Source of the DNA: Pseudomonadales bacterium
Lineage (GTDB): Bacteria; Pseudomonadota; Gammaproteobacteria; Pseudomonadales; UBA5518
Reading direction: 5' to 3'
Assembly (NCBI GenBank): GCA_022072145.1
Contig: JAJVIG010000010.1
Location: forward strand, 1-64,000
DNA: 64,000 bases
The position numbers were made by a program, and so were the translations under genes. This document shows positions 40,524 through 50,331 of this stretch, piece by piece (the first letter of the stretch is position 1; each line of letters opens with the position of its first letter). Below the pieces are notes generated by a model, which saw nothing but the letters and a program-made list of their open reading frames with translations, was not told where the DNA came from and made no database searches.

Positions 40524-41707
40524 TCGCGACGCCGGCATTCCTGCCCGAGGTCGATTTCGCGCGCGACGAACTGCCCGGGCTGCACGAGGTTCTGGACACG
40601 CTGCGGGCGCAGGGCGCGGTGGTTCCGGTGCGCTACTTCGGCGAGACGGTGTGGCTGATCACGCGCCACGCGGAGCTGAAGCAGGCCTTCGCAGACGAGG
40701 AGCACTTCCCGTCGGAGGCCGCGTACACCGTGCACTCCGAACCGTCGATGGGCAGGACGCTGCAGACGATGTCGGGCGACCGCCACCGCGTGAACCGCAC
40801 GCTGGTCTCGAAGCCGTTCTTCCCGCGTGCGGTGCGCCAGCTCGTCGAGACGCTGATCGTGCCGGTCGCGGACGAACTGCTCGATCGCATCGGCGACGCC
40901 GACGAGGTCGATCTGGTGCAGGCGTTCACGCGGCCGTATCCGTTCACGGTGATCACGCGCATGCTCGGCATCCCGGTCGACGACGAAAGCCGGTTGCTCG
41001 CTTGGGCGCTGAAGCTGATCGACTATCCCTGGGACCCCGAGGGCGCGCTGCGGGCGCGGCGGGAGTTCGCCGACTACGTGCAGCCGATCATCGACGCGCG
41101 ACGCGCGCAACCCGGAGAGGACGTGATCTCGCTGCTGGCCGGCGCCGAGTTCGAGGGGCAACGCCTCGACGACGAGGAGATCCTGTCGTTCCTGCGCCTG
41201 CTGTTCCCGGCCGGCTCCGACACCACCTACAAGGTGGGCGGCAGCCTGTTCTACGCGGTGCTCGCGGATCCCGCCGTGCGTGAGCTCGCGCTGTGCGACG
41301 AAGCCGGCCGCGCGGCCATCGTGCAGGAGGCGCTGCGCTGGCAGCCGCCGACGGCGCTGCTGCCGCGGCGTTGCGCGAAGGACACGCGCCTCGGCGGGGT
41401 GTCGGTCGCGGCCGGGGACTGGATCCTGTTCGGCATCACCGCGGCCAACCGCGATCCGGCGGTGTTCGCCGATCCGCGGCGCTTCGATCCCCGGCGCAGC
41501 GAGAAGAACCTGGCCTTCGGCCACGGCGAGCATTTCTGCCTCGGCTCGCACCTCGCGCGTCGCGAACTCGAAACCGCGCTCGAGCGCGTGTTGCGGCGCT
41601 TCCCGGCGATCCGCCTCGCGCCGGACCGGCAGGTGCGCTTCAGCGGCGCGGTGCTGCGCGGCACGCCCGAGCTGTGGGTGCGCCTGCGCCCCGACGCGGG
41701 AACCTGA
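40520..41707 (+). CDS. Cytochrome P450
   Basis: I-helix AGSDTT, EALRW (ExxR-type region), heme loop FGHGEHFCLGSHLAR; ATGA overlap with DUF1254 gene. Confidence 0.96.
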   Translation: MIATPAFLPEVDFARDELPGLHEVLDTLRAQGAVVPVRYFGETVWLITRHAELKQAFADEEHFPSEAAYTVHSEPSMGRTLQTMSGDRHRVNRTLVSKPFFPRAVRQLVETLIVPVADELLDRIGDADEVDLVQAFTRPYPFTVITRMLGIPVDDESRLLAWALKLIDYPWDPEGALRARREFADYVQPIIDARRAQPGEDVISLLAGAEFEGQRLDDEEILSFLRLLFPAGSDTTYKVGGSLFYAVLADPAVRELALCDEAGRAAIVQEALRWQPPTALLPRRCAKDTRLGGVSVAAGDWILFGITAANRDPAVFADPRRFDPRRSEKNLAFGHGEHFCLGSHLARRELETALERVLRRFPAIRLAPDRQVRFSGAVLRGTPELWVRLRPDAGT

Positions 41708-41713
41708 GGCCCG

Positions 41714-42791
41714 ATGATCCGCGTGCAGCGAAATCGACCGCGCCGGCGCTCGCGTATCCCGCGCATTCCGGCGCGCAGCACCACGCTGCCGCGGATCCTG
41801 CGCCGTTTCTACGTTGCGCTGGTCATCCTGTTGGGCGCCACCGTGCTCGGCACGCTCGGCTTCCACTACGGCGCCGAGCCGGCGCCGCACTGGAGCGATT
41901 CGCTGTACATGACGCTGATCACGATCAGCACCGTGGGGTACGGCGAGGTGGTGCCGGTCGATACGCCGGCCGAGCGCATCTTCACCGGATTGTTGTCGAT
42001 CGCCGGCTTCGGCGTGCTGACCTTCCTGTTCACCAGTCTCACGGTCTTCTTCCTCGAATCCGATCTCGACTACACGCTGCGGAGGCGCCGCATGGAACGA
42101 AGGATCCGCAAGCTACGCGACCACTACATCGTCTGCGGCTTCGGACGGGTGGGGCGCAACGTGGCCACCGAGCTGCGCCTCACGCACCGGCAGTTCGTCG
42201 TGATCGATACCCAGGAGGCGCAGCTCACCTCGCAGGCGGAGCACTTCCCCGAGCTGCTGTGGCTGGCCGGCGACGCCAGCGACGACGACCAGCTGCTGGC
42301 GGCCGACATCGACGATGCGCTCGGGGTGTTCGCGGTCACCGGCGACGACAGCCGCAACCTGATGATCGCGCTGACCGCGAAGCAGCTGAACCCGAAGGTG
42401 CGCGTGGTCGCGCGCTGCCACGAGGTGCGCAATATCCCGAAGCTGCGCAAGGCAGGCGCGGACGCGATCGTCTCGCCGGACTTCACCGGCGGCATGCGCA
42501 TCGCCTCGCAGATTACGCCCGCACGTGGTGTCGTTCCTCGACGAGATGCTGCGTTCGGAGCAGCGGCTGAGACTGGAGGAAGTGCCGGTGCCGGAGACCA
42601 GCGGGGGATGCTCGCTCGCCGACATCGGGCGCCGTGGCGAGGGCTACGTGGTGGTTGCGGTGCGCGAGGCCGAGGACTGGGTGTTCAACCCGCCCGACGA
42701 GTTCCGGCTGCAGGCGGGGCAGGTCCTGATCGCGATGGTTTCCCCGGACGGACACACGGAACTGCTGCGTAACGCCGGCTGTACCGGCTGA
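41714..42791 (+). pseudogene. Two-TM potassium channel with RCK/TrkA-N and TrkA-C domains, frameshifted near 42513
   Basis: TVGYGEV selectivity filter, YIVCGFGRVGRNVATEL; C-terminal RPHVVSFLDEMLRSEQRLRLEEVPVPE continues in another frame to a stop at 42789-42791. Confidence 0.85.
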
Positions 42792-42801
42792 GCGCGTCCG
42801 G

Positions 42802-43716
42802 CTACAGCAGCGCCAGACCCGCGCCGGCCGCAGCGATGCCGATCGCGAGGTGCGCCCAGCTCCAGTAGCGAAAGCGCGCGGCGATGCGTTCGGGCAGCGC
42901 GTTGGCGAGCAGGAACAGCCGGCCGTCGTCCGGGCGCGTCAGTGTGTGCACAGGTCGCGACGAGGCGGCCTTGGCGATGCGGCGCTCGCGCACCTCGTGC
43001 TGCGCGGCGAGGCGTGCATCCTCCCATTCGCGCAGATCGACCTGCCCGTCGCCGTCGCGGTCGAAGCGCGCGCGCAGCCGTTCGCCGTCGCGCTTCCAGG
43101 TGGCGAGCAGCGTGGCGACCGCGGTGCGTTCCTCGCTCGCGTCGGGGGCATCCGCGCGCGTGGTGTCGAAGGCGCCGATCGCATACAGCATCGCGCCGTG
43201 CGGCAGCATCCACTCGGTGAATTCACGGTCGCCCTCGCGCCAGCTGCGGCCGCTGCCGGACAGCACCTCGGCCCCGGCGGGCAGCACCACGCAGCGGCCG
43301 CTGTCGTCGACCAGCTGGAACGGGTCCAGACTGCGTCCGTGGTCGATCGTGTCCCACTCGCCGCGGCTGTCGCGCCGGCGCACACGCCAGGCGTGCCAGC
43401 AGCAGGGCGTGCGGCTCAGCCGGCTGGCGACGGTGGTCGCGGGCACCGGTTCGCAGCGTCCGAACAGTTCGACGTAGCCCTGCGCCGCCGAGGCGATGCG
43501 CGAGGTCGGCAGGTCGTGGATCTGGCGGTAGCGGCGGTAGTTCGCGGCCCATGCGAAGACGCTGATCGCCGCGATCGCCAGCAGCGCCCACGGCCAGACC
43601 CCGGCGCGTTCGGACTCGGCGGCCCCGATCAGGACGACGATCTGCGCGGTGCCGCCCAGCCAGGCCGGCCCGTGCAGCCGGGTGGACGTAAGGGTGCGGA
43701 TCCGGCGCGCGGGCAC
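42802..43716 (-). CDS. Membrane protein with GIDE-like (MULAN/E3-ligase-like without RING) domain and EF-hand
   Basis: IASAAQGYVELFGRCEP...WHAWRVRRR...DDSGRCVVLPAGAEVL; EF-hand loop DRDGDGQVDLREWE; terminal TM helices. Confidence 0.8.
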   Translation of the reverse strand: MPARRIRTLTSTRLHGPAWLGGTAQIVVLIGAAESERAGVWPWALLAIAAISVFAWAANYRRYRQIHDLPTSRIASAAQGYVELFGRCEPVPATTVASRLSRTPCCWHAWRVRRRDSRGEWDTIDHGRSLDPFQLVDDSGRCVVLPAGAEVLSGSGRSWREGDREFTEWMLPHGAMLYAIGAFDTTRADAPDASEERTAVATLLATWKRDGERLRARFDRDGDGQVDLREWEDARLAAQHEVRERRIAKAASSRPVHTLTRPDDGRLFLLANALPERIAARFRYWSWAHLAIGIAAAGAGLALL

Positions 43717-43720
43717 GGCA

Positions 43721-44302
43721 TCAGGAACGGAACAGCGCGCCGACGTCGACGTCGGCCGTCTCGGCGGCCGCGAACTCCAGCAGTTCGGCCGCCTTGAAGC
43801 CGAACCAGCGCGCGATCAGCACGTCGGGGAACTGTTCGATGCGCACGTTGTTGAGGTTCACCGACTCGTTGTAGAACTCGCGCCGGTCGGCGATCCCGTC
43901 CTCGAGCGCCGAGATGCGCGTCTGCAACTGCTGGAAGGTCTGGTTGGTCTTCAGATCCGGGTAGGCCTCGGCGAGCGCGAACAGCCGGCCCAGCGAGGCG
44001 CGCAGCCCGCCCTCGGCGGCGCCCAGCGAACGCACGTCGCCCGATTCCTGCGCCGCGTGCACGCGCGAACGCGCCTCCATCACCTTCGTCAGCGTTTCCT
44101 GTTCGAACTGCATGTACTGCTTGCAGGTCTCGACCAGCTTGGGCAACTCGTCGTGACGCTGCTTGAGCAGCACGTCGATATTCGCCCACGCGCGGGTGAC
44201 GTTGTGCTTGAGCCGCACCAGTGCGTTGTACAGCATGATGGCGTAGACCGCGGCCAGCAGCGCCAGGGCCAGCACGACGAGGGTTGCGATGCTCATGGTC
44301 AT
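43721..44302 (-). CDS. lemA: LemA family protein
   Basis: YNALVRLKHNVTRAWANIDVLLKQRHDELPKLVETCKQYMQFEQETL; YNESVNLNNVRIEQFPD. Confidence 0.96.
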   Translation of the reverse strand: MTMSIATLVVLALALLAAVYAIMLYNALVRLKHNVTRAWANIDVLLKQRHDELPKLVETCKQYMQFEQETLTKVMEARSRVHAAQESGDVRSLGAAEGGLRASLGRLFALAEAYPDLKTNQTFQQLQTRISALEDGIADRREFYNESVNLNNVRIEQFPDVLIARWFGFKAAELLEFAAAETADVDVGALFRS

Positions 44303-44469
44303 TCTCGCGGCAACAGGTCGACGCAGAGTCTAGACCGTCGCGGACCGTCGCGCCGCTCCCCGACACCGGGTGATCCCGATCCGGGGTGGCGCGCGTATCA
44401 TCACCGGCATGTCCCGGTGAGCGCGGACGCGGAGCCGCCAGCGCACCGGGCACGAACCAGGAGACCGCC

Positions 44470-45426
44470 ATGCCGACCACCAGACCGCGCTCCGGCCACA
44501 GTGCCCGCATCGCCTCGTCGGAGCTCACGCCGCAGTCGGTGTGGCTGCGCCGGCGCGAGTTCGTGCTGGCGGGGTTGGCCGCGGGGCTGCTGCCGGGCGT
44601 GCTGCGTGCGGCGCCGGACGGCGCAGGGTTGTCGTACACACGCAATGCGCGCTACGGCGCCGGCGAGACACCGAACAGTTACGAGGACATCACGACGTAC
44701 AACAACTTCTACGAGTTCGGCACCGGCAAGGAGGACCCGGCGCGGCGTGCGGGCAGGTTCCGCCCGGCGCCGTGGAGCCTGCGGATCGAGGGCGAGGCGG
44801 ACCGCACCGGCGTGTTCGCGCTGGAAGACATACTGCGGCCGCATCCGCTCGAGGAGCGGGTCTACCGCCTGCGCTGCGTCGAGGCGTGGTCGATGGTGGT
44901 GCCGTGGGTCGGCTTCCCGCTCGCCGACCTGCTGCGCCGCTTCGCCCCAACCTCGCGCGCGAAGTACGTGGCGTTCACGACGGCGGCGATACCGGAGCAG
45001 ATGCCCGGTCTGGCGTACCGCGTGCTCGACTGGCCGTACGTCGAGGGTCTGCGCATCGACGAGGCGATGCATCCGCTCGCCTTCGTCGCGACCGGACTCT
45101 ACGGCCAGCCGCTGCCGAACCAGAACGGTGCGCCCTTGCGCCTGGTACTGCCGTGGAAGTACGGCTTCAAGAGCATCAAGTCGATCGTGGCGATCCGCTT
45201 CACAGCAACGCAGCCGCCTACCTCGTGGAACCGGGCCGCGCCGCGGGAGTACGGCTTCTACGCCAACGTGAATCCCGCGGTCGACCATCCGCGCTGGAGC
45301 CAGGCGCGCGAGCGGCGCATCGGCGCCGGCGTGTTCGGCGCGCGGCGGCCCACGCTGGCGTTCAACGGCTATGCGGAGGAGGTGGCTTCGCTGTATGCGG
45401 GAATGGACCTGCGCCGCCATTTCTGA
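44470..45426 (+). CDS. msrP: Periplasmic methionine sulfoxide reductase molybdopterin subunit
   Basis: Twin-arginine-type leader [51 protein letters not shown]. Confidence 0.95.
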   Translation: MPTTRPRSGHSARIASSELTPQSVWLRRREFVLAGLAAGLLPGVLRAAPDGAGLSYTRNARYGAGETPNSYEDITTYNNFYEFGTGKEDPARRAGRFRPAPWSLRIEGEADRTGVFALEDILRPHPLEERVYRLRCVEAWSMVVPWVGFPLADLLRRFAPTSRAKYVAFTTAAIPEQMPGLAYRVLDWPYVEGLRIDEAMHPLAFVATGLYGQPLPNQNGAPLRLVLPWKYGFKSIKSIVAIRFTATQPPTSWNRAAPREYGFYANVNPAVDHPRWSQARERRIGAGVFGARRPTLAFNGYAEEVASLYAGMDLRRHF

Positions 45427-46027
45427 AGGCCGGCACCGCCTGCGCCTGCTGAAGGCGGCCGTTTTCCTTGCCTGCCTCGCACCGCTGGCGGCGCTGTTTG
45501 CGCGCGGACTCGGCGTCGGCGGCGCGACGCTGGGCGCGAACCCGGTCGAGTTCGTGCTGCACGCGCTCGGCAAGTGGGGGCTGAACTTCCTGCTGCTCAC
45601 CCTCGCGGTGTCGCCGTTGCGCGCCATCATCGGGCGTGCGTGGCCGCTCGGGTTCCGCCGGATGCTGGGCCTGTTCGCGTTCTTCTACGCGACACTGCAT
45701 CTGCTGTGCTGGCTGGTGCTCGATCAGGGGCTGTACCTGCAGGGGATCGCCGCCGACATCGCGAAGCGGCCGTTCATCACCATCGGCGTGCTGGCGTACC
45801 TGCTGCTCGTCCCGCTGGCCGTGACCTCCACCGACCGCATGCTGCGCCGGCTCGGCAGGCGCTGGAAGACGCTGCACCGGCTGGTCTACGCGGTCGTGCT
45901 GCTCGGGGTGTGGCACTACTACTGGCTGGTCAAGGCCGATGTGCGCGAGCCGCTGTTCTACCTCGCGATGACGCTGCTGCTGCTCGGCTGGCGGGTGCGC
46001 ACGCGGCTGCGGCGCACCTGTCCGTAG
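45395..46027 (+). CDS. msrQ: Heme-binding membrane partner of MsrP
   Basis: [60 protein letters not shown]; stop TAG at 46025-46027. Confidence 0.92.
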   Translation: MREWTCAAISEGRHRLRLLKAAVFLACLAPLAALFARGLGVGGATLGANPVEFVLHALGKWGLNFLLLTLAVSPLRAIIGRAWPLGFRRMLGLFAFFYATLHLLCWLVLDQGLYLQGIAADIAKRPFITIGVLAYLLLVPLAVTSTDRMLRRLGRRWKTLHRLVYAVVLLGVWHYYWLVKADVREPLFYLAMTLLLLGWRVRTRLRRTCP

Positions 46028-46199
46028 GTTCGGCCTGCGGCCGAACATTTGTCCGGGCGCAGCCCGGACCACGTGCGCCGGCGTCCGGTGTTTGGCGCGT
46101 GCGTGGACGTGCCCGGCGTAGGTTCGGCCTGCGGCCGAACAGGTCCCCGTAGGTTCGGCCTGCGGCCGAACATTTGTCCGGGCGCAGCCCGGACCTACG
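46023..46199. repeat. Repeat locus 1: two-hairpin REP/BIME-like elements (units about 46023-46073, 46117-46144, 46148-46199)
   Basis: CGTAGGTTCGGCCTGCGGCCGAAC three times; GTCCGGGCGCAGCCCGGAC twice; both hairpins have perfect 8-bp arms. Confidence 0.92.
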
Positions 46200-46689
46200 A
46201 TTCGAGCGCGCGTTCGATGGCGGCGATGATCGCCTCGGGTGCGGGGGGGCAACCGGACGCCGTGGCGTCTACGGCGATCACGTCGGCGACGCCGCCGCAG
46301 CTCGCATAGCCGGCATCGAAGATGCCGCCGTCGATCGCGCAGTCGCCGACCGCCACCACCCGTTTCGGTGCCGGTGTCGCATCGTGCGTGCGCAGCAAGG
46401 CCTCGCGCATGTGGCGTGACACCGGCCCGCTGACCAGCAGCAGGTCCGCGTGGCGCGGGCTCGCGACGAACTTCATGCCGCTCGCCTCGATGTTGTAGTA
46501 GACGTTGCCGAGCGCGTGGATCTCGAGTTCGCAGCCGTTGCACGACCCGGCGTCGACGTGACGCATGCACGGCGCTCGCCCCACCGCGCGCAGTTCGGGA
46601 TCGGCGGCTGCGTCCCCCGGCGCGGCTTCTGCCTGCCGGCGACCGGCGACGATGCCGACGCGCGCGATCTGCTTCAGGATGTCGAGCAT
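46195..46689 (-). CDS. HyfI/NuoB-like small subunit of an Ehr/Hyf-like complex
   Basis: CMRHVDAGSCNGCELEIHALGNVYYNIE...VAVGDCAIDGG...GCPPAPEAIIAAI retains Fe-S cysteines. Confidence 0.92.
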   Translation of the reverse strand: MLDILKQIARVGIVAGRRQAEAAPGDAAADPELRAVGRAPCMRHVDAGSCNGCELEIHALGNVYYNIEASGMKFVASPRHADLLLVSGPVSRHMREALLRTHDATPAPKRVVAVGDCAIDGGIFDAGYASCGGVADVIAVDATASGCPPAPEAIIAAIERALES

Positions 46690-46696
46690 ACGGGCC

Positions 46697-48196
46697 TCAC
46701 AGGTCCACGCCGCTGTACGAGAGGTTGAACGACTTGTTGATCAGCGGGAAGTCCGGAACGATGTCGCCGATGATCGCGTGTTCCAGCGCCGGCCAGTTGT
46801 GCCACGAGGGGTCGTGTGGGTGGCAGCGCCGGATCGATCCGTCGGTCGCGGTTTCGAGCGCGACGAACACCGGTCCGCGCCAGCCCTCGACGAGTCCGAC
46901 GCCGAAACCGCCCGGAGCGGGCGCCTGCGCTGGTGCGCACACCTCGCCGGGCGGCAGCCGGCGCAGCAGTTCACCGCCGAGGCGCAGCGATTCGGCGAGC
47001 TCGTCGAAGCGCACCGCCACCCGCGCGGCGACGTCGCCGCCCGCGGCGCTCGCGCAACGCACCGCGAGCGCGTCGTACGGCGGCAGCGGCAGATCGACGC
47101 GCAGGTCCCGGGCGATGCCGCTCGCGCGCGCGACCAGGCCGGTCACGCCGAGGCGGCGTGCGAGTTCCCCCGGCACCTTGCCGCAGCCGAGGAAGCGGTC
47201 CTGCATGCCGGCGTGGTCGTCGTAGATCGCGCGCAGCCGCTCCGTTTCCCCGGCCAGCACGCTGAACTGCTGCTGCAGCAGCGCGGCGCCGGCGGGCGTG
47301 AGCTCGATGGCCACGCCGCCGGTGACCACCGCATCCATCGGATAGCGCGCGCCGAAGACCTGCGCGTTCACGCGCAGCAGGTCCTCCTTCAGACGCATGA
47401 ACTGCGCCAGCCCGACGCCGAAACCGGCGTCGTTGCCGAGCGCGCCCAGATCGCCGAGGTGGTTGGCGATGCGCTCGCGCTCGAGCAGCAGCGCACGCAG
47501 GAACGTCGCGCGTGGCGGTACGGACACTCCGCGGATGTGCTCCTCGGCGAGGCAGAATGCCCACGCGAAGGCGACTGCGGAGTCACCCGACACGCGTGCC
47601 GCGAGCCGCCGGGCAGCGGCTGGCGCGAGTTCGGTGAAGCGGCGCTCGATGCCCTTGTGCACGTAGCCCAGACGCTGCTCCAGGCGCAGCACCTTCTCGC
47701 CGACCACCGAGAAGCGGAAATGCCCCGGTTCGATGGTGCCGGCATGCACCGGCCCGACCGCGATCTCGTGCACACCGTCGCCGCGCACGCGAACGAAGCC
47801 GTACGGTGTGGGGTCCGGCGTGCCGCCGCGGAAATCGCGGCGCAGCGGCGCGTCGCCGTCGGACCACGCGCCGTGGCGGATCCACGGCCGCCGGTCGCCG
47901 CCCTCGGCCTGGACGCCCGACAGATCGCGCAGCGCGCGCTGCAGGCGCGCGGCGGCCGGAAACAATTCGTCGATGCGCGGATACGGCGCGGCGCCGTCGG
48001 GCAACGCCAACTCGACGATCACGACGCCGCCCGGCTGCAGGAACGCCGCGCGCAGCAGATCGCCTTCACCGTGGTCGCGCTCGTCGCTGGCCCACAGCGT
48101 CAGCAGGCGCGCGCCGGCGGCGTGCAGCGCCTCGATGCGCGGCAGCCACTGCTCGCGCGTCACAGGCGCGTGTTCGACCGCAAGCGTGGCGTTCAT
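46697..48196 (-). CDS. HyfG/HycE-like large subunit lacking [NiFe] cysteines
   Basis: GPVHAGTIEPGHFRFSVVGEKVLRLEQRLGYVHKGIERRF; no CxxC at RVSGDSAVAFAWAF; C-terminus NKSFNLSYSGVDL has no DPCxxC. Confidence 0.9.
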   Translation of the reverse strand: MNATLAVEHAPVTREQWLPRIEALHAAGARLLTLWASDERDHGEGDLLRAAFLQPGGVVIVELALPDGAAPYPRIDELFPAAARLQRALRDLSGVQAEGGDRRPWIRHGAWSDGDAPLRRDFRGGTPDPTPYGFVRVRGDGVHEIAVGPVHAGTIEPGHFRFSVVGEKVLRLEQRLGYVHKGIERRFTELAPAAARRLAARVSGDSAVAFAWAFCLAEEHIRGVSVPPRATFLRALLLERERIANHLGDLGALGNDAGFGVGLAQFMRLKEDLLRVNAQVFGARYPMDAVVTGGVAIELTPAGAALLQQQFSVLAGETERLRAIYDDHAGMQDRFLGCGKVPGELARRLGVTGLVARASGIARDLRVDLPLPPYDALAVRCASAAGGDVAARVAVRFDELAESLRLGGELLRRLPPGEVCAPAQAPAPGGFGVGLVEGWRGPVFVALETATDGSIRRCHPHDPSWHNWPALEHAIIGDIVPDFPLINKSFNLSYSGVDL

Positions 48197-48201
48197 CGCG
48201 T

Positions 48202-49653
48202 TCACCCGATCATCCGCGCCGCGAGGCGGTACCAGTCGGCCAGGAACGGCGGTATCCACAGCCCCAGCAGCAGCACCAACGCGAGGTGCACGAATACCGG
48301 CAGCAACGAGGGCGGCACCGGCAGCCGCCGGCCGGTGTGCTCGCCGAGCACCATTTCCTGCGTGCGTCCGAACACGGCTGCGAACGCCACGCCGAGCGCG
48401 AGCAGCAACAACGGTGTTGCCCACGGCTGTTCGCGCATGGCGGTGGTGAGAATCAGGAACTCGCTGGCGAACACGCCGAACGGCGGCATGCCGAGGATCG
48501 CCAGCGTGCCGAGCATCAGCCCCCAGCCCAGCGCCGGTGACAGTCCCAGCAGGCCGCGGATGTCGGCCATCTGCTGCGATCCGGTCTTCTGGGTCGCATG
48601 GCCCACCGCGAAGAAGATCGCGCTCTTGGTCAGCGAGTGCACGGTCATGTGCAGCAGCGCGGCGAAGTTCGCGACCGCACCGCCCATGCCGAAGGCGAAG
48701 GTGATGATCCCCATGTGTTCGATCGAGGAGTACGCGAACAGCCGCTTGATGTCCTTCTGTCGCCACAGCATGAACGCCGCGAGCAGCACCGACAGGATGC
48801 CGAAGAACATCAGCATGCGCCCCGGCAGTTCGGGGCCGATCGCCCCCTCGACCAGCACCTTGCAGCGGATCACCGCGTACAGCGCCACGTTCAGCAGCAG
48901 CCCAGACAGCACCGCCGACACCGGGGTCGGGCCCTCGGCGTGCGCGTCGGGCAGCCAGTTGTGCAGCGGCGCGAGCCCCACCTTGGTGCCGTAGCCGACC
49001 AGCAGGAACACGAAGGCGATCGCGAGCACCGTGGGCTCGAGCTGGTCCTTGACGGCATCGAGCCGGGTCCACAACAGCGCGTCGGTGCCGGCGTGCCCGA
49101 GCACGCGCTCGGCGGCGAAGTAGAGCAGGATGGTGCCGAACAGCGCCAGCGCGATGCCGACGCCGCACAGGATGAAGTACTTCCACGCCGCCTCCAGGCT
49201 GGCGGCGCTGCGGTACAGCGAGACCAGCAGCACGGTCGACAGCGTCGCGGCCTCCATCGCCACCCACAGCAACCCCAGGTTGTTGGTCAGCAGCGCGAGC
49301 AGCATGGTGAACATGAACAGCTGGTACATGCCGTGGTAGAGCCGCAGGCGGGCGCGCCCGAGGCGGCCGTGGTGCTCCTCGATGCGCATGTAGCGGCGCG
49401 AGAACAGCGCGGTCGTGAAGTTCACGAAGGCGGTCAGCGTGACCAGGAACACGTTGAACGGGTCGACGAAGAACTGCTCGCTGCAGCAGACCCGCGGCCC
49501 GTCGGCGATCACGCGCACGGTGAGCAGCACCGCGACCGCGAACGTCGCGAGGCTGAAGCCCACGTTCGCCTCGGGTGCCAGGCGATGTGCGCCCGCCAGT
49601 GCGAGCAGCAGTGCGCCCCCGAGCGGCAGCGCGAGCAGGATCAGGATTTCCAT
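48202..49653 (-). CDS. HyfF-like (NuoL/M/MrpD-type) antiporter-like subunit
   Basis: GYGTKVGLAPLHNWLPDAHAEGPTPVSAVLSG; DIKRLFAYSSIEHMGIITFAFG. Confidence 0.93.
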   Translation of the reverse strand: MEILILLALPLGGALLLALAGAHRLAPEANVGFSLATFAVAVLLTVRVIADGPRVCCSEQFFVDPFNVFLVTLTAFVNFTTALFSRRYMRIEEHHGRLGRARLRLYHGMYQLFMFTMLLALLTNNLGLLWVAMEAATLSTVLLVSLYRSAASLEAAWKYFILCGVGIALALFGTILLYFAAERVLGHAGTDALLWTRLDAVKDQLEPTVLAIAFVFLLVGYGTKVGLAPLHNWLPDAHAEGPTPVSAVLSGLLLNVALYAVIRCKVLVEGAIGPELPGRMLMFFGILSVLLAAFMLWRQKDIKRLFAYSSIEHMGIITFAFGMGGAVANFAALLHMTVHSLTKSAIFFAVGHATQKTGSQQMADIRGLLGLSPALGWGLMLGTLAILGMPPFGVFASEFLILTTAMREQPWATPLLLLALGVAFAAVFGRTQEMVLGEHTGRRLPVPPSLLPVFVHLALVLLLGLWIPPFLADWYRLAARMIG

Positions 49654-49660
49654 CGCGGCA

Positions 49661-50326
49661 TCATTCCTCCCTGAGCCTCTCCAGATGGTGCAGGTCGAGG
49701 CTGTCGAACTGCTCGCGGATCTGGAAGAAGAAGATGCCGAGGATCAGCACGCCGACCAGCACGTCGAGCGCGATGCCGAGTTCGACCACCATCGGCATCC
49801 CGTAGGTGGTGCTGGTCGCCGCGAAGAACAGGCCGTTCTCCATCGCCAGGAAGCCGATCACCTGGGTGACCGCCTTGCGGCGCGTGATCATCATCAGGAA
49901 CGCGAGCATCACCACCGCGATCGCGATGCCGAGCGTGCTCTGGGTCACGTGGCCGGCGAGGCGCGACACCGGTTGCGCGAGTCCGAAGGCGAACACCACC
50001 AGCACCAGTCCGATCAGCATCGTGGCGGGGATGTGCAGTCCGGTCTCGGTATCCCAGCGCAGTTGCAAGCGGTCGATCAGGCGGTAGAGGATCAGCGGCA
50101 GCACGATCACCTTCAGCAGCAGCGTCAGCGCGGCGGAGTAGTACAGGTGCGGCTGGTCGCCGGTCCAGGCGACGATCGTCGTCGAGCACACCAGCGCCGC
50201 ACCCTGCAGCGCGAACAGGTCGATCAGCGTGCGGATGCGCCGCTGTGCCAGCATCGCGAACGAGAGCAGCAGCACCACCGAGGCGAACAGGTGGATGTAC
50301 TGGCCCGACAGCGGCATCGTCGGCAT
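49661..50326 (-). CDS. HyfE-like membrane subunit (alternative GTG start at 50335)
   Basis: VTQVIGFLAMENGLFFAATSTTYGMPMVVELGIALDVLVGVLILGIFFFQI. Confidence 0.9.
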   Translation of the reverse strand: MPTMPLSGQYIHLFASVVLLLSFAMLAQRRIRTLIDLFALQGAALVCSTTIVAWTGDQPHLYYSAALTLLLKVIVLPLILYRLIDRLQLRWDTETGLHIPATMLIGLVLVVFAFGLAQPVSRLAGHVTQSTLGIAIAVVMLAFLMMITRRKAVTQVIGFLAMENGLFFAATSTTYGMPMVVELGIALDVLVGVLILGIFFFQIREQFDSLDLHHLERLREE

Positions 50327-50331
50327 CGTGT

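Noticed and set aside
46023-46199. CRISPR array
   Set aside because: Repeats are few, irregularly spaced and palindromic with two hairpin types; no spacers of uniform length and no cas genes.
46023-46199. Simple rho-independent terminators
   Set aside because: Hairpins lack downstream T-tracts and recur as a near-identical multi-unit sequence at a second locus, which fits a repeat family better.
46565-48994. 809-aa plus-strand ORF across the HyfG/HyfF-like genes
   Set aside because: Shadow ORF; spans an intergenic junction of the real minus-strand operon.
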